A stretch of 64,000 nt of DNA from Lachnospiraceae bacterium (GTDB lineage Bacteria > Bacillota > Clostridia > Lachnospirales > Lachnospiraceae): positions 1,240,001-1,304,000 of the forward strand of contig JAJXRY010000002.1 of NCBI GenBank assembly GCA_021628825.1. Direction: 5' to 3'. Every line of letters begins with the position of its first letter. The first letter of the stretch is position 1. Position numbers and translations under genes: made by a program. A model generated the notes under the pieces. The model was given only the letters and a program-made list of their open reading frames with translations. It did not search any database and was not told the origin of the DNA. This document shows positions 1 through 10,031 of the stretch, in pieces.

Positions 1-95
1 TTTAAAAAAATATGCAAATGACATACAATTCAAACGGATTCTTACAGATAATATCATAAAACTATACAAATAAAAGGTCAACAAAAAAGCAAGAA

Positions 96-123
96 TTGAT
101 AATTGTTAAGCAATTATTATAAT
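96..123 (+). promoter_or_regulatory. Sigma-A promoter with palindromic operator for the sugar ABC operon
   Basis: A -35 TTGATA (96-101) and a perfect -10 TATAAT (118-123) are separated by 16 bases. The spacer is occupied by a perfect inverted repeat, ATAATTG-ttaag-CAATTAT (99-117). A palindrome between the promoter boxes is the usual position for a repressor operator, so substrate-dependent repression of the transporter genes is inferred. The regulator is not in this window. Confidence 0.6.
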
Positions 124-211
124 GCTGTCAGGATATGGGTTTGTTATAGTTTGTTTATCAACATTACCCGTTCCGTAAATGAGGGGGAAACATATAAAGG
201 AGGAAATAGTT

Positions 212-1555
212 ATGAAATTGAAACGCGTATTAGCGACGGTTTTATCAGCAGCGATGGTTCTGTCCTGTCTTGCAGGATGTGGAAGCTCTACTGCAGATAC
301 TTCCGCAGGCTCCACAAGCAGTTCTGCTTCAACAGATTCTGCCTCTGCAGATTCCGGTGAGGTCCAGGAAATCACCTGGATGTTCTGGGATGATTTGAAT
401 GCAACAGAGGATCTGATCTCAATTGGTTATAAAGAAACCATTGACAGATTTAACAAGGATTATGAAGGAAAATATCATGTAACTCCGATTACAACCAATC
501 TGGAAGAATACTATACGAAGCTGAATGCTCTTGTGGCAGCCGGCGAGACACCGGATGTATTTATCGCTTCTCCGGGAGCCAACTTAAATGATTATGCTTT
601 GACAGGCGTTGCTGCAAAGCTGGATGATTATCTGGCAGACGGATGGAAAGATACGTTTACATCAGATGCTGTATTTGCAGGTGGTACATATTCAGATGGT
701 ATTTATGCTATTCCGCTTAATATTGCAGCTGCCTGTGTATTCTATAACACAGAGATGTTTGAGAAGGCTGGCGCAGAGGTGCCCAAGACATTTGACGAAT
801 TGCTGACCAGCTGTCAGAAACTGCAGGATGCAGGCTATACACCAATTACCATTTCCGCAGGTACAGCATGGTGCTTATCCATGGTAGCCGGTTATCTTTG
901 TGACAGAAATGGTCTGGTTCTGAGCGATATTGCAGATCATAAGACCGACTGGAAGGATGAAAAGGTGATCAACGCAGGAAAGCAGATTCAGGAGCTTTCC
1001 AAATATTTCCAGAAGACCGCAGCCGGTGATGATAATGATATTGCTACTGCAGCGTTTTACAATGAAGAAGCAGCAATCCTGATTCAGGGTTCCTGGGCAA
1101 TCGGACAGATCAATGGTTCCTGCGCAGAAGGCTTTGCAGATAAGGTTGGTGTGTTTGCATTCCCTGCAGTTACCGGTGGTAATCCGGATGCAAACAGAGT
1201 GATTGCAAAGTCTGATTCCCTTTGCATGAGTGCATCCACCAAGTATCCGGAAGCTGCTATCGCGCTTATGAAGTACTTTACAGATGACACTGCGCAGAAA
1301 TATACCGCAGAAGTTGGTGGTAAGATCCCGGTAACATCCGTTGAATATGATGAAAACGTTGCACCTCCGGAACTTGCTTATGTTATGGATGTATTCAAGA
1401 ATGCTTCCTCTACATTTGGATTCTACAATGAGTCCCTTGCAGATACGGAAGCCGGATCTACATTTGATAACTGTTTCGTTGAAATCTTCAAGGGTGAAGA
1501 TCCCGAAACTGCTTTACAGCCTATTGAGGATTACTACGAGATGAATGTCTGGTAA
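212..1555 (+). CDS. Sugar ABC transporter substrate-binding lipoprotein
   Basis: Extracellular solute-binding protein of the MalE/UgpB type (family 1), 447 residues. It would capture an oligosaccharide outside the membrane and hand it to the two permeases encoded next. I start at ATG 212, which follows AAAGGAGG (196-203); an in-frame upstream start at 179 lacks an RBS. The N-terminus is a lipoprotein signal peptide ending in lipobox LAGC, followed by a Ser/Thr-rich linker. The mature part has the family's W-M-F-W-D-D start and an ALVAAGETPDV segment, and ends with the usual C-terminal DYYEMN-type helix. No ATP-binding subunit is encoded here, as is common when a shared MsmK-type ATPase is used. 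The substrate cannot be deduced. Confidence 0.9.
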   Translation: MKLKRVLATVLSAAMVLSCLAGCGSSTADTSAGSTSSSASTDSASADSGEVQEITWMFWDDLNATEDLISIGYKETIDRFNKDYEGKYHVTPITTNLEEYYTKLNALVAAGETPDVFIASPGANLNDYALTGVAAKLDDYLADGWKDTFTSDAVFAGGTYSDGIYAIPLNIAAACVFYNTEMFEKAGAEVPKTFDELLTSCQKLQDAGYTPITISAGTAWCLSMVAGYLCDRNGLVLSDIADHKTDWKDEKVINAGKQIQELSKYFQKTAAGDDNDIATAAFYNEEAAILIQGSWAIGQINGSCAEGFADKVGVFAFPAVTGGNPDANRVIAKSDSLCMSASTKYPEAAIALMKYFTDDTAQKYTAEVGGKIPVTSVEYDENVAPPELAYVMDVFKNASSTFGFYNESLADTEAGSTFDNCFVEIFKGEDPETALQPIEDYYEMNVW

Positions 1556-1572
1556 GTTTTAGAAGAAATTAC

Positions 1573-1604
1573 TTTTGGCCAGCACCCCAAGAGGGTGCTG
1601 ACCT
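1573..1604 (+). terminator. Stem-loop between binding protein and permease genes
   Basis: CAGCACCC and GGGTGCTG pair around a 5-base loop shortly after the stop codon and lack a long T-tract. Stem-loops after the binding-protein gene in ABC operons usually stabilise the upstream mRNA or cut read-through, so that the lipoprotein is made in excess. The 1605-1766 stretch that follows shows no gene. Confidence 0.5.
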
Positions 1605-1766
1605 TTCTATAGGGAACTTTTGACAGGAAATGTGATTCGTTGCGTGAAAATGACTCATAAAGTCCTTTATAGAAAGGTCAGCAATGGGGAAGCGTAGGGG
1701 ATATGCATAAGGTTGGCAATTCAGATCCGGTGGATCTGATTAGTACATAAAGAAAGGAATGGGGTT

Positions 1767-2681
1767 ATGGACAAATTATTAAGAAATAAAAAAAAGCAAT
1801 TATTCTGTTTATTGCACCGGCATTTATTCTTTTTTTACTGCAGTACTGTTTTTATCCAATCTGTCGGGCAGTTTATTTTTTTCTTTCTGCGACTACAAAG
1901 TAAATTATCCGATTAAATTTACCGGATTTAAAAAAATTATATTCTGTTGTTTACCAAGGATAAAACGATGCGGTATGCACTTCGAAATTCTATTTTCTTT
2001 ATGATTTTCTCCTGTGTGTCACAGCTGATTTTGGGGCTTGTACTTGCTGCATTGTTAACAAATATTAAAAGAGGGCGGAACCTGTTTAAGAATATTTACT
2101 ATCTGCCCTGTGTACTGTCTTCTGCAGCGCTTGGTCTTATGTGGATGTTCGTATTTACACCAAAGCTTGGTATCAACCAGATCATGGCTTCTCTGGGCAT
2201 TATCAGTGACTGCACAGAAGGTCCCCAGTGGTTGTTTAATACGGACGGATATATTATTCTTCCGATTATTGTGATTTCGGTAGTTGCCTTATGGCAGTAT
2301 GTTGGACAGTCCATGATGCTTTACATGGCGCAGATTTCCGGCATCAGTAACGATATTTATGAGGCAGCCTATATTGATGGTGCTACGAAGGCACAGGCAT
2401 TTACGAAGATTACGTTACCGTTGATCCGGCCGATGGTAGCAACGGCAATGTCCTTGAATGCGATCGGTTCCTTAAAGTTCTTCGATCTCGTCTATAACAT
2501 GATTCCGGAAGGCTTCCTTGGCAACAGGGCGCATGTACTGGCAACCCATCTGTACGATCAGGCGTTTAAGTATAATAAGCTTGGTTATGGCTCGGCAATC
2601 GGCGTTGTGCTTCTGGTGATGTGCCTGGTGGTTACTGTATTCATTAATAAGTTTGTCAAAGTAGACAATTATGAAATGTAG
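1767..2681 (+). CDS. Sugar ABC transporter permease, MsmF/UgpA type (frame broken)
   Basis: Inner-membrane permease of a carbohydrate ABC importer. ATG 1767 follows AAAGGA. Three homopolymer runs break the frame: A8 at 1788-1795, T7 near 1876 and A7 near 1930. When each is read with adjusted length the protein is continuous from M-D-K-L-L-R-N-K-K-K through IAPAFILFLL to KVNYPIKFTGFKNY. From about 1947 onward the frame is open. The permease signature EAAYIDGATKAQAFTKITLP (the EAA loop that docks the ATPase) is complete, followed by the last transmembrane helices. Length after repair is about 300 residues, normal for the family. The next permease begins 12 bases downstream. Confidence 0.85.
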
Positions 2682-2693
2682 GAGGGCTGATGA

Positions 2694-3523
2694 ATGAGTA
2701 CGAAGTCGAAAGTTATCAAGGTATTTATTTACATATTTCTTGTGTTATTGGCTTTAATTTATCTGGTTCCGCTGATCTGGGTGGTAATTACCTCACTGAA
2801 GGACGATGCGGTATTGATGATTTCACCGTGGGCACTGCCTGACCGGCCGATGTTTGAAAAACTATGAATTTGCTTGGACGATGGGTAACCTTGGAAAGGC
2901 AACATTGAATTCCTTTATTGTATGTTCCATCACACTGGTATTATCCATGCTGTTTGGTTCCATGGCAGCTTATGCGATTGCCATTCTGCGCTGGAAATTA
3001 TCAAAGCTTACCATGACTTATTTTCTGATTGGTATGATGATCCCGGTGCATTGCGTATTGATTCCGCTGTTTATCCAGTTTTTCCCAAAATCGGACTCAG
3101 TAATACTTTATTGGGAATTATAATTCCTTACATTACATTTTCGCTTCCGATTACAATTTACATACTGGTGGGATTCTTTGCGGGCCGAGGGAATTGTTTG
3201 AAGCGGCCTGCATTGACGGGTGTTCTGTGTACCGGATGTTTACGCATGTGGCTCTGCCGCTTGCCAAGACCGGATTCATGGTGACAGGTCTGATGTCCTT
3301 TGTGGCTAACTGGAATGAACTGCTTCTTGCCATGGTATTTATTTCAAAGGAAGCCAAGAAAACCCTTCCGGTTTCCCTGACAAAGTTTGTCGGACCATAT
3401 AATACCAATTACTGTCAGATGTTTGCAGCCATTGTGCTTGCGATTATTCCTACGGTCGTTGTATATTGCTGTTTCTCCAATAACATTGTCGATGGTCTGA
3501 CACAGGGGGCTGTAAAAGGTTAA
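2694..3523 (+). CDS. Sugar ABC transporter permease, MsmG/UgpE type (frame broken)
   Basis: Second permease of the importer, about 276 residues after repair. ATG 2694 follows GGAGGG. The reading frame is interrupted at the A5 run near 2866 (GAAAAACTAT, where the family expects GAA AAC TAT), near 3082 (TTTTTCCC) and near 3185 (GGGCCGAGG, apparently one C short). Recognisable parts are the N-terminal helix, VPLIWVVITSLK, the P-loop region before the EAA motif, and ELFEAACIDGCSVYRMFTHV, the EAA loop. It ends with the typical FVDGLTQGAVKG-like tail. Permease order and spacing match standard binding protein-MsmF-MsmG operons. Confidence 0.85.
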
Positions 3524-3602
3524 ACAGTTTATAAATACCGCAGATCGCAGAACCCACAGAAAGAGACTACAAATGGCAGATGATTTATGGTAAAATCATC
3601 TT

Positions 3603-4283
3603 ATGAATAACGTAAATTATGCCAGACAATTAGATCATTTATTAGAACAACCGGAAATAAAAGGAAAGCATTTATTCCTGCATAGCTGCTGTGCGCCCTG
3701 CAGCAGCTATGTTTTGGAGTATCTGCGTTCCTTTTTTTCTATTACCGTTTTTTATTACAATCCGAATATCACGGAGGATGCCGAGTACCGTAAGCGTGTC
3801 ATCGAGCAGAAGCGCCTCATTGGAATTTTCAATGCAATGGGGGATGCCTATCCGATTGAGATTGTGGAAGGGGACTATGTGCCGGAACAGTTCTTTGCGA
3901 TGAGCAGGGGATATGAGAAGTGTCCGGAGGGTGGCGAGCGGTGTTTCCGCTGTTATGAGATGCGGCTTCGTGAAACAGCGCTGCAGGCGAAGAAAGCAGA
4001 GGCGGACTATTTTACTACGACATTAACCATCAGTCCGCTTAAGAATGCAGCCAAAATTAATGAGATCGGGCAGCATCTTTCGGAGGAACTGGAGGTTCCC
4101 TTTCTGCCCTCGGATTTTAAGAAGAAAAACGGCTATAAAAGATCGGTGGAATTGTCGAAGGAATACGATCTGTACCGGCAGGATTACTGTGGCTGCATTT
4201 TTTCTAAAGCAGAGAGGGAAAACGGTTACAGTTCACACAGCAGCCAGACACTTGCTGTCGGGCTGCGTAAGAACATGATTTGA
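3603..4283 (+). CDS. queH: Epoxyqueuosine reductase QueH
   Basis: DUF208/QueH family, 226 residues. It reduces epoxyqueuosine to queuosine in the wobble position of GUN-anticodon tRNAs, using an iron-sulfur centre. Seen here: the CCAPC cysteine cluster near residue 29, a second pair in RCFRCYEMRL, and the C-terminal YRQDYCGC motif, matching the family's conserved cysteines. The last 19 codons, from about residue 208, lie inside a dispersed repeat (4225-4458) that is almost identical to intergenic sequence at 46677. The native protein probably ended soon after the CGC motif, and the present tail comes from the inserted repeat. Confidence 0.92.
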   Translation: MNNVNYARQLDHLLEQPEIKGKHLFLHSCCAPCSSYVLEYLRSFFSITVFYYNPNITEDAEYRKRVIEQKRLIGIFNAMGDAYPIEIVEGDYVPEQFFAMSRGYEKCPEGGERCFRCYEMRLRETALQAKKAEADYFTTTLTISPLKNAAKINEIGQHLSEELEVPFLPSDFKKKNGYKRSVELSKEYDLYRQDYCGCIFSKAERENGYSSHSSQTLAVGLRKNMI

Positions 4284-4458
4284 GTAGAGCACTTAGCGAG
4301 GTTATTTCGAGCTTAGTGCGAACCATACAAGTTCACTTGGCAAACCGGAGGTGAGTCTAGTGAAGCTTGTTCAGGAGTGAGCAGGCTCCTTTTGCGAAGC
4401 AAAACTTCAAATGAGCCTGCGAATCTGTTACTGGAACGAGGTACGAGTGAACAGTAAT
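4225..4458 (+). repeat. Palindromic MITE-like element, long form, overlapping the queH end
   Basis: The element starts GTTACAGTTCAC and ends GTGAACAGTAAT, the inverted complement of the start with two mismatches. Its first 67 bases and last about 75 bases match the copy at 46677-46817. The present copy has roughly 90 extra bases in the middle, bounded by the 5-mer GAGCA. It contains the palindrome GCAGGCTC...GAGCCTGC (4381-4420) with an inner TTTTGC-GAA-GCAAAA hairpin. It has no coding capacity. Flanking 9-mers (gggaaaacg / agaaaatag) are only weakly alike, so any target duplication here has decayed. Confidence 0.7.
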
Positions 4459-4541
4459 AGAAAATAGACTTGAATAGTTGTATTTGAACCGTTATACTTG
4501 AATCGTTATAATCTCAGAGAAAATGGGAAAGGTATATCATA

Positions 4542-6313
4542 ATGGAAAAATTTTTGGACTTAATTTCAAACGAAATGAAACAGGCATTTGAAGCAGCCGG
4601 ATATGACAGGGAGCTGGGAAAGGTAACTGTATCGAACCGCCCGGATCTTTGTGAATATCAGTGTAACGGGGCAATGGCAGGTGCGAAGCTCTATAAGAAA
4701 GCACCGATCATGATTGCGAATGACGTCGCAGGCAAGTGTACGGACAGCAGGGTTTTTGCAGAGGTACAGGCAGTTGCTCCCGGCTTTTTAAATTTAAAGA
4801 TTAAAGGAAGCTTTCTGGCAGACTATCTGACACAGATGGAGAAGGAAGAGAAGTTTGGGCTTAATGCCCCTGAGAAACAGAAGACGATTATTGTGGATTA
4901 CGGCGGACCGAACGTGGCAAAGCCACTGCATGTCGGACATCTTCGTTCTGCAGTCATCGGTGAAAGTGTAAAGAGAATCGCCCGTTACATCGGACATAAG
5001 GTGATCGGTGACATTCACATGGGAGACTGGGGCCTGCAGATGGGACTGGTCATCACCGAGATGAAGGAGCGTTACCCTGAGCTTGTATATTTTGATGAAA
5101 GCTTTGATGGTGAGTATCCGGAAGAAGCACCGGTAACGGTTACGGAGCTTGAGGAGATTTATCCTACCGCAAGCAAAAAGTCCAAGGAAGATCCGGCCTA
5201 TAAAGAAAAAGCAATGGAAGCAACCTTTAAGCTTCAGAGCGGAGTGAAAGGATATCGCGCTTTGTGGAAACAGATTATTAAGATCTCTGTTGCGGATATG
5301 AAGCGTAACTACGATAACCTGAATGTGACTTTTGACCTTTGGAAGGGAGAAAGCGATGTCCATGACGTGATCCCGGGCATGGTGGATTACATGAAGAAAG
5401 AGGGCTATGCATATATCAGTGACGGCGCTCTGGTTGTGGATGTTAAGGAAGATACCGATACCAAGGAAATTCCGCCCTGTATGATTCTGAAATCAGACGG
5501 CGCTTCCTTATATAATACGACAGACCTGGCAACCATTATGGAGAGAATGCGCGAATATCATCCGGATCAGATGATCTATCTGACAGACAAACGGCAGGAT
5601 CTTTATTTTGAGCAGGTTTTCCGCTGTGCACGCAAGACAAAGCTGGTGGATGAAGATACCGAGCTTGTGCATATCGGATTCGGTACGGTAAACGGTGCGG
5701 ACGGACATGCGTTCAAGACCCGTGACGGCGGCGTTATGCGGCTTGAGATGCTGATCAATGAAATCAATGAGAAGATGTATCAGAAGATCGTGGAAAGCCG
5801 TGAGGTAGATGAAGAAGAGGCCAGAAATACTGCGAAGATTATTGCACTTTCCGCAATCAAATACGGAGATCTGTCCAATCAGGCTTCCAAGGATTATATT
5901 TTTGATATTGATAAGTTCACTTCCTTTGAAGGAGATACCGGTCCGTACATTCTTTTATACCATCGTCCGGATCAAGTCCATTCTTGCGAAAGCCAAGGAA
6001 CAGGGAGAGGATCTTACAAATTTGACATTAAAAGAAGCAGATACCGATTCCCCAAAAAGACGTTGATGATGACGATTGCACGTTTCAATGCCATGATGGA
6101 AAATGCATATGATGAGGTTGCACCTCACAAGATCTGTGCCTATATTTATGATCTTGCCAATGCATTGAATCGTTTTTTTACCATGAAAACAGGATTCTGG
6201 CAGAAGAAGATGAGACAAAGAAACGCAGCTGGCTTGGACTTCTGATCCTGACTAAGGAAATTCTGGAGGCATGTATTGATGTGCTGGGCTTCAGTGCACC
6301 GGAAAGGATGTAA
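4542..6313 (+). CDS. argS: Arginyl-tRNA synthetase (frame broken near the 3' end)
   Basis: Class I aminoacyl-tRNA synthetase charging tRNA-Arg, about 590 residues after repair. The N-terminal part includes the ArgS additional domain. The HIGH signature appears as KPLHVGHLRS after GGPNVA. Downstream are DGA(S)LYNTTDLATI and the DALBD anticodon-binding region. The frame shifts near 5960 (CTTTTAT), 6053 (CCCCAAAAAG) and 6175 (GTTTTTTTA). The three restored pieces read through to LLILTKEILEACIDVLGF and a stop at 6311-6313. An essential gene cannot carry three real frameshifts, so these are sequence errors. The gene ends 3 bases before rnhA. Confidence 0.92.
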
Positions 6314-6316
6314 TGC

Positions 6317-6907
6317 ATGGCAGGAAAGTATTATGCTGTGCGGAAGGGTACGGTGACCGGAATTTTCCGTACATGGGAAGAATGTAAGAAGAATGTCCAC
6401 GGTTATTCCAGTGCAGAATATAAGAGCTTTAAAACGCTGGAGGAAGCGGAGGCATATATGAAGGGCGGAGCCGCTGCAGAAGAGGTGACGGACACCGTTC
6501 CGATCTATGTAGATGGAAGCTATAATAAGGTAACGAAAGAGTTTTCCTACGGCATGGTTGTTCTTTTGAAGGAAGGTGAACAGACCTTCTGTGAATCCTA
6601 TCGGGATGAGGAGCTTGCCACAATGCACAATGTGGCAGGAGAGATTAAGGGTGCTGAGGCTGCCATGCGGTATGCAATGGAGCACCATATCCCGGCGATT
6701 ACGATTTACCATGATTACGAGGGCATTGCGAAGTGGTGTCTTGGGGACTGGAAGACCAATAAAGAAGGTACGAAAGCCTATAAAGCATTTTATGAGGAGG
6801 CCTCAAAGGAGGTTTCCATCCGCTTTCAGAAGGTGACCGGACATTCCGGGGATCATTATAATGATCTGGCAGATCATCTTGCCAAAAAGGCGCTAGGAAT
6901 TGACTGA
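6317..6907 (+). CDS. rnhA: Ribonuclease H with N-terminal hybrid-binding domain
   Basis: 196 residues. Residues 1-45 (KYYAVRKGTVTGIFRTWEEC) form the caulimovirus-viroplasmin/RNase H1 N-terminal domain that binds RNA-DNA hybrids. The rest is an RNase H fold with its four acidic residues visible: D in VPIYVDGSY, E in AGEIKGAEAA, D in TIYHDYEGI, and D in HYNDLADHLAK. It degrades RNA of hybrids in the cytoplasm. The gene starts at ATG 6317, 3 bases after argS, so it is probably co-transcribed with it. Confidence 0.93.
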   Translation: MAGKYYAVRKGTVTGIFRTWEECKKNVHGYSSAEYKSFKTLEEAEAYMKGGAAAEEVTDTVPIYVDGSYNKVTKEFSYGMVVLLKEGEQTFCESYRDEELATMHNVAGEIKGAEAAMRYAMEHHIPAITIYHDYEGIAKWCLGDWKTNKEGTKAYKAFYEEASKEVSIRFQKVTGHSGDHYNDLADHLAKKALGID

Positions 6908-6972
6908 GCAGTTATCAGATCAATCAGGAATATGATCTGAAAATAATATTGTAGTAGGAAAGAGGTTTCGTT

Positions 6973-7932
6973 ATGATATCTTATCTGATGGGGAGAAATG
7001 AAGCGATCCTTGCAGCAATCGGACTTTTGATCGCATTCGCGGGAACGATTGTGTTCACGGCAATATTCTGTGACCGTCTGCCGAAGGACGGAGGGAGAGC
7101 GTTTGCACACGATGGCAAGCTGTCCGCGGGAAAGCCGAGAGGCGCCGGACTTATTTTTGTAGTAGTGTTTACGATTGCCGCTTTTTTGGTTGTTCCACTG
7201 AGTACGGAGACGATCATCTATCTGATACTGGTTGCTGCGGAAATGATTACCGGATATATGGATGATGCATCAGAGAAGCCGTGGGGAGAATGGAAGAAGG
7301 GAATTCTGGATCTTATCATTGCGATTATTGTGGCAGTTACTTACCTGAACTTTAATTCCAATGAAATTTACCTGGCATTTCTTCATAAGACGGTTGCCAT
7401 TCCGGAGCTTGTATTTGGCATTCTGATTGTGATTCTGGTATGGGCCTCCATCAATGTGACGAACTGCGCAGACGGTGTGGACGGATTATCCGGAACACTG
7501 GCACTTATTACGCTCGGCACCTTTTATATTCTGGACAAGCAGCTTGATGCACAGGGAGATTTTTCCTTTGTCATTCTCGTGTTTATGAGCTGTATCCTGG
7601 GATATCTGTGGTATAATGCAACGCCGAGTAAGCTCATGATGGGGGATGCCGGATCCCGTGCGATGGGTATTTTTATCAGTATTGCAGCCTTGAAGAGCGG
7701 CTCGCCGCTTCTGTATATTCCGGTTGCACTTGTCCTTATTCTGGATGGAGGACTGGGACTTGTGAAGGTTACCCTGATCCGTGTGTGCAGGATCCACATT
7801 ATGAAGAACATCCGCACACCACTGCATGACCATGTCCGCAAGGTGAGCGGCTGGTCCAATACCCAGACCGTGTTCCGCTTTGCCATTATCCAGATTGTGC
7901 TGTCCGCAGCCGTGATTTATGGGATACGATAA
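6973..7932 (+). CDS. MraY/WecA-family phospho-sugar transferase
   Basis: A 319-residue polytopic protein of the polyprenyl-phosphate GlcNAc/MurNAc-pentapeptide phosphotransferase family. Diagnostic segments are SAGKPRGAGLIF, the DD motif in GYMDDASEK, NCADGVDGLSG (N and DGVDG of the active site), GDAGSRAMG, and a C-terminal HDHVRK in the position of the family's HHHFE-type motif. It would attach a phospho-sugar precursor to undecaprenyl phosphate at the inner membrane. The gene is isolated from mur genes and the HDH motif deviates, so it may be a second MraY-like enzyme rather than the main one. RBS GGAAAGAGG lies 7 bases before ATG. Confidence 0.85.
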   Translation: MISYLMGRNEAILAAIGLLIAFAGTIVFTAIFCDRLPKDGGRAFAHDGKLSAGKPRGAGLIFVVVFTIAAFLVVPLSTETIIYLILVAAEMITGYMDDASEKPWGEWKKGILDLIIAIIVAVTYLNFNSNEIYLAFLHKTVAIPELVFGILIVILVWASINVTNCADGVDGLSGTLALITLGTFYILDKQLDAQGDFSFVILVFMSCILGYLWYNATPSKLMMGDAGSRAMGIFISIAALKSGSPLLYIPVALVLILDGGLGLVKVTLIRVCRIHIMKNIRTPLHDHVRKVSGWSNTQTVFRFAIIQIVLSAAVIYGIR

Positions 7933-8077
7933 GGAATAAGATTTCTTTCAACACTTTGGGAACAGAAGTGTAATAAACCGCACATGATTCATTTTTTTGT
8001 CATATGATAAAGCATACCCGAATAAAATGAAAGGATGTAACTGTGGCATTTTAAACAGTTACGAAGGGATGCAGAAT

Positions 8078-8929
8078 ATGGCTCGATTTACGAATCAGGC
8101 ACAGCTTCGTTATGGAAATGCTGTTGCCAATTCCAACATTGCGGTAGGAGAAATCCTTGAGGTACTGTCTGCGACAAAGACAGCAGTCCGTACTACCTAC
8201 GGACAGAATGATCATATCACGTATGTGATCAGTATCGTGAATTCCGGAAACATTGCGATGATGGGACTTACGTTATCCGATGATCTGGGTGCCTATGCAT
8301 TTGGTACCGGTACAGTGGTGCCGTTGACTTACGTGGCGGATACGGTACGATATTACACGAATGGCGTATTGCAGGCAGCACCTGCAGTAAATGCAGGTCC
8401 TCCCTTTACAATCAACGGTATCAGCGTACCGGCAGGAGGAAATGCAACCGTTGTATATGAAGCTGCCCTTAACGAATTTGCTCCGCTTGCGGCCGAATCC
8501 ACGATTGGAAATACCGTGACCGTTTCCGGAGGCGGAATCACACCGGTTACTGCACAGGAAAGCATAACGGCTCAATCCGGTCCGCAGCTTACCATTACGA
8601 AATCGGTCAGCCCTGTGCCTGTTACGGAAAACGGAGCACTGACCTATACGTTCCTTATCCAGAATACCGGAAACACGGCAGCTACGCCAGCTACCGGTGT
8701 TGTGGTAACCGATACGTTTGATCCGGTTCTGTCCAATATTGCGGTATCCTTTAATGGAACGACATGGGCAGAGCCTGCCAATTATTCTTATAACGAAACA
8801 ACCGGAGAACTTGTCACCCAAAGAGGTCAGGTGACTGTACCGGCAGCGTCCTTTACGCAGGATGCGGCAACCGGAGCATGGACAGCAACTCCCGGGGTAA
8901 GTACACTGATCGTGACGGGAATTGTATAG
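8078..8929 (+). CDS. DUF11-domain repeat protein
   Basis: 283 residues from ATG 8078, preceded by GAAGGG. The N-terminus MARFTNQAQLRYGNAVANSN is the common start of Clostridia DUF11 proteins. A frame open to 7997 lacks a good RBS. Two DUF11-type Ig-like units are visible (LSATKTAVRTTYGQNDHITY... and LTITKSVSPVPVTENGALTY...), each with the N-x-G-N turn before VVVTD/LTLSDD. No signal peptide or membrane anchor is seen. The function of such stand-alone proteins is unknown, and some are spore- or surface-associated. A terminator follows. Confidence 0.75.
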   Translation: MARFTNQAQLRYGNAVANSNIAVGEILEVLSATKTAVRTTYGQNDHITYVISIVNSGNIAMMGLTLSDDLGAYAFGTGTVVPLTYVADTVRYYTNGVLQAAPAVNAGPPFTINGISVPAGGNATVVYEAALNEFAPLAAESTIGNTVTVSGGGITPVTAQESITAQSGPQLTITKSVSPVPVTENGALTYTFLIQNTGNTAATPATGVVVTDTFDPVLSNIAVSFNGTTWAEPANYSYNETTGELVTQRGQVTVPAASFTQDAATGAWTATPGVSTLIVTGIV

Positions 8930-8951
8930 GAAGCTGTAAGTGGAATTAAAG

Positions 8952-8985
8952 GAAGAACTGCCGCATTATGTGCGGTGGTTCTTTT
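8952..8985 (+). terminator. Rho-independent terminator after the DUF11 gene
   Basis: AAGAAC-TGCCGCA and TGCGG-TGGTTCTT pair around a short loop and end in TTTT. It separates the DUF11 gene from the following PHP fragment. Confidence 0.75.
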
Positions 8986-9037
8986 CAATGAAGCGATAAA
9001 GAATTCATATTTTGAATTGATGCACAAGGGAGATTCG

Positions 9038-9192
9038 ATGAAGAATAACATTGATTTGCATATGCATTCCATATATTCTGATGGAACCTATACACCGGCA
9101 GAATTGGTAATTTGTGCCAGACAGAAAGGACTGTCAGCAATTTCGCTCACAGATCATGACACAACCGATGGACTTAGGGAAGCAAGGGAAGA
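9038..9192 (+). pseudogene. Truncated PHP-domain phosphoesterase
   Basis: From ATG 9038 (RBS AAGGGAGA) the frame encodes about 50 residues matching only the start of a PHP-superfamily phosphoesterase: DLHMHSIYSDG, which holds the first metal-binding H-x-H, and SLTDHDT, which holds the next metal ligands. Family members run to about 270 residues. Here homology stops at about 9190, where the oppositely oriented AraC gene ends, and the frame closes at 9235 in unrelated sequence. No homopolymer repair restores the missing part, so this is a real truncation by deletion or rearrangement. Confidence 0.75.
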
Positions 9193-9195
9193 CAC

Positions 9196-10031
9196 TTACA
9201 ATGCTTTGCGCAGCTCCACAGGAGAGCAGCCATAGGTGGCCTTGAAATCTCTTAAAAATACTTTGTAGTTCTGGATGCCATGCCGTTGTAACAGTTCGGT
9301 AATGCTTGCATCGGTACGCAGCAGATCTTCATGGAAGTGCATGGTACGGACTGCATTGAGATAGGATAAGAAGGTCTGCCCGGTGTGTTTTCTGAACAGA
9401 CGGCAGAAGTATTCATGGCTCACATGAAGAGCGGATGCTGCATCATGCAGGGTAATATCTTCCTGATAATGACTTCGAATGTATTGGAGAATTTCATCCA
9501 TGCGTTCGAAGTTTTTTCCTTTTCCTTTTCTTTCACCTCCGGGCTTAAGATTTCGGAATAGTTTCCGTATAATTCGTACAGAAATTCATACAGGACAGAG
9601 GAAAAAAATGAAGAAGGTATCCGGGATGTGGATTCTCATAGGTATCACATAATTCCTGCAGGTAATTACGCATTTTCTGTAAAGAGGTACTTCCGATAAT
9701 GGAAGGGAAATATTCTTTAACGTGCAGGGAGGAGGCGTGATCAAGAACGCGGCTTAGATCTTCCATCGGAATCTGGAGCAGCAGATAATCCACCCCGCCA
9801 TGTGTTCTGGTGGAATGCAGTTCATGTGGATTCACGATCAGAATATCATGCTGGGAAAAGGGTATACTTCTGCTCGTTGATGTAGGCGGTCATATAGCCC
9901 TTCAATGGATAAATGATTTCAAGATGTCCATGCCAGTGCATGGGAGAGTAAAAGCGGCTGTCTTTAATTACAGCAAAATGCAGACGCAGGCGGGTATCAT
10001 CACTGATAATCTCATGGGAATAGGAAGTCAT
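9196..10031 (-). CDS. AraC-family transcriptional regulator (frame broken)
   Basis: About 275 residues after repair, read leftward from ATG at 10031 (AAAGGA upstream). The N-terminal part is a cupin sensor: MHWHGHLEIIYPLKG, then NPHELHSTRTHG. The C-terminal part is a two-helix-turn-helix DNA-binding domain: DEILQYIRSHYQEDITLHDA, SHEYFCRLFRKHTGQTFLSY, and the closing FKATYGCSPVELRK. The frame breaks near 9840 and in 9500-9545. It lies divergent to the GH3 glycosidase with a 264-bp shared region, so it probably activates that gene in response to a sugar. Confidence 0.85.

Noticed and set aside
4794..5363. Long minus-strand frame inside argS
   Set aside because: It has no RBS and a composition typical of antisense to a conserved gene; argS is certain on the other strand.
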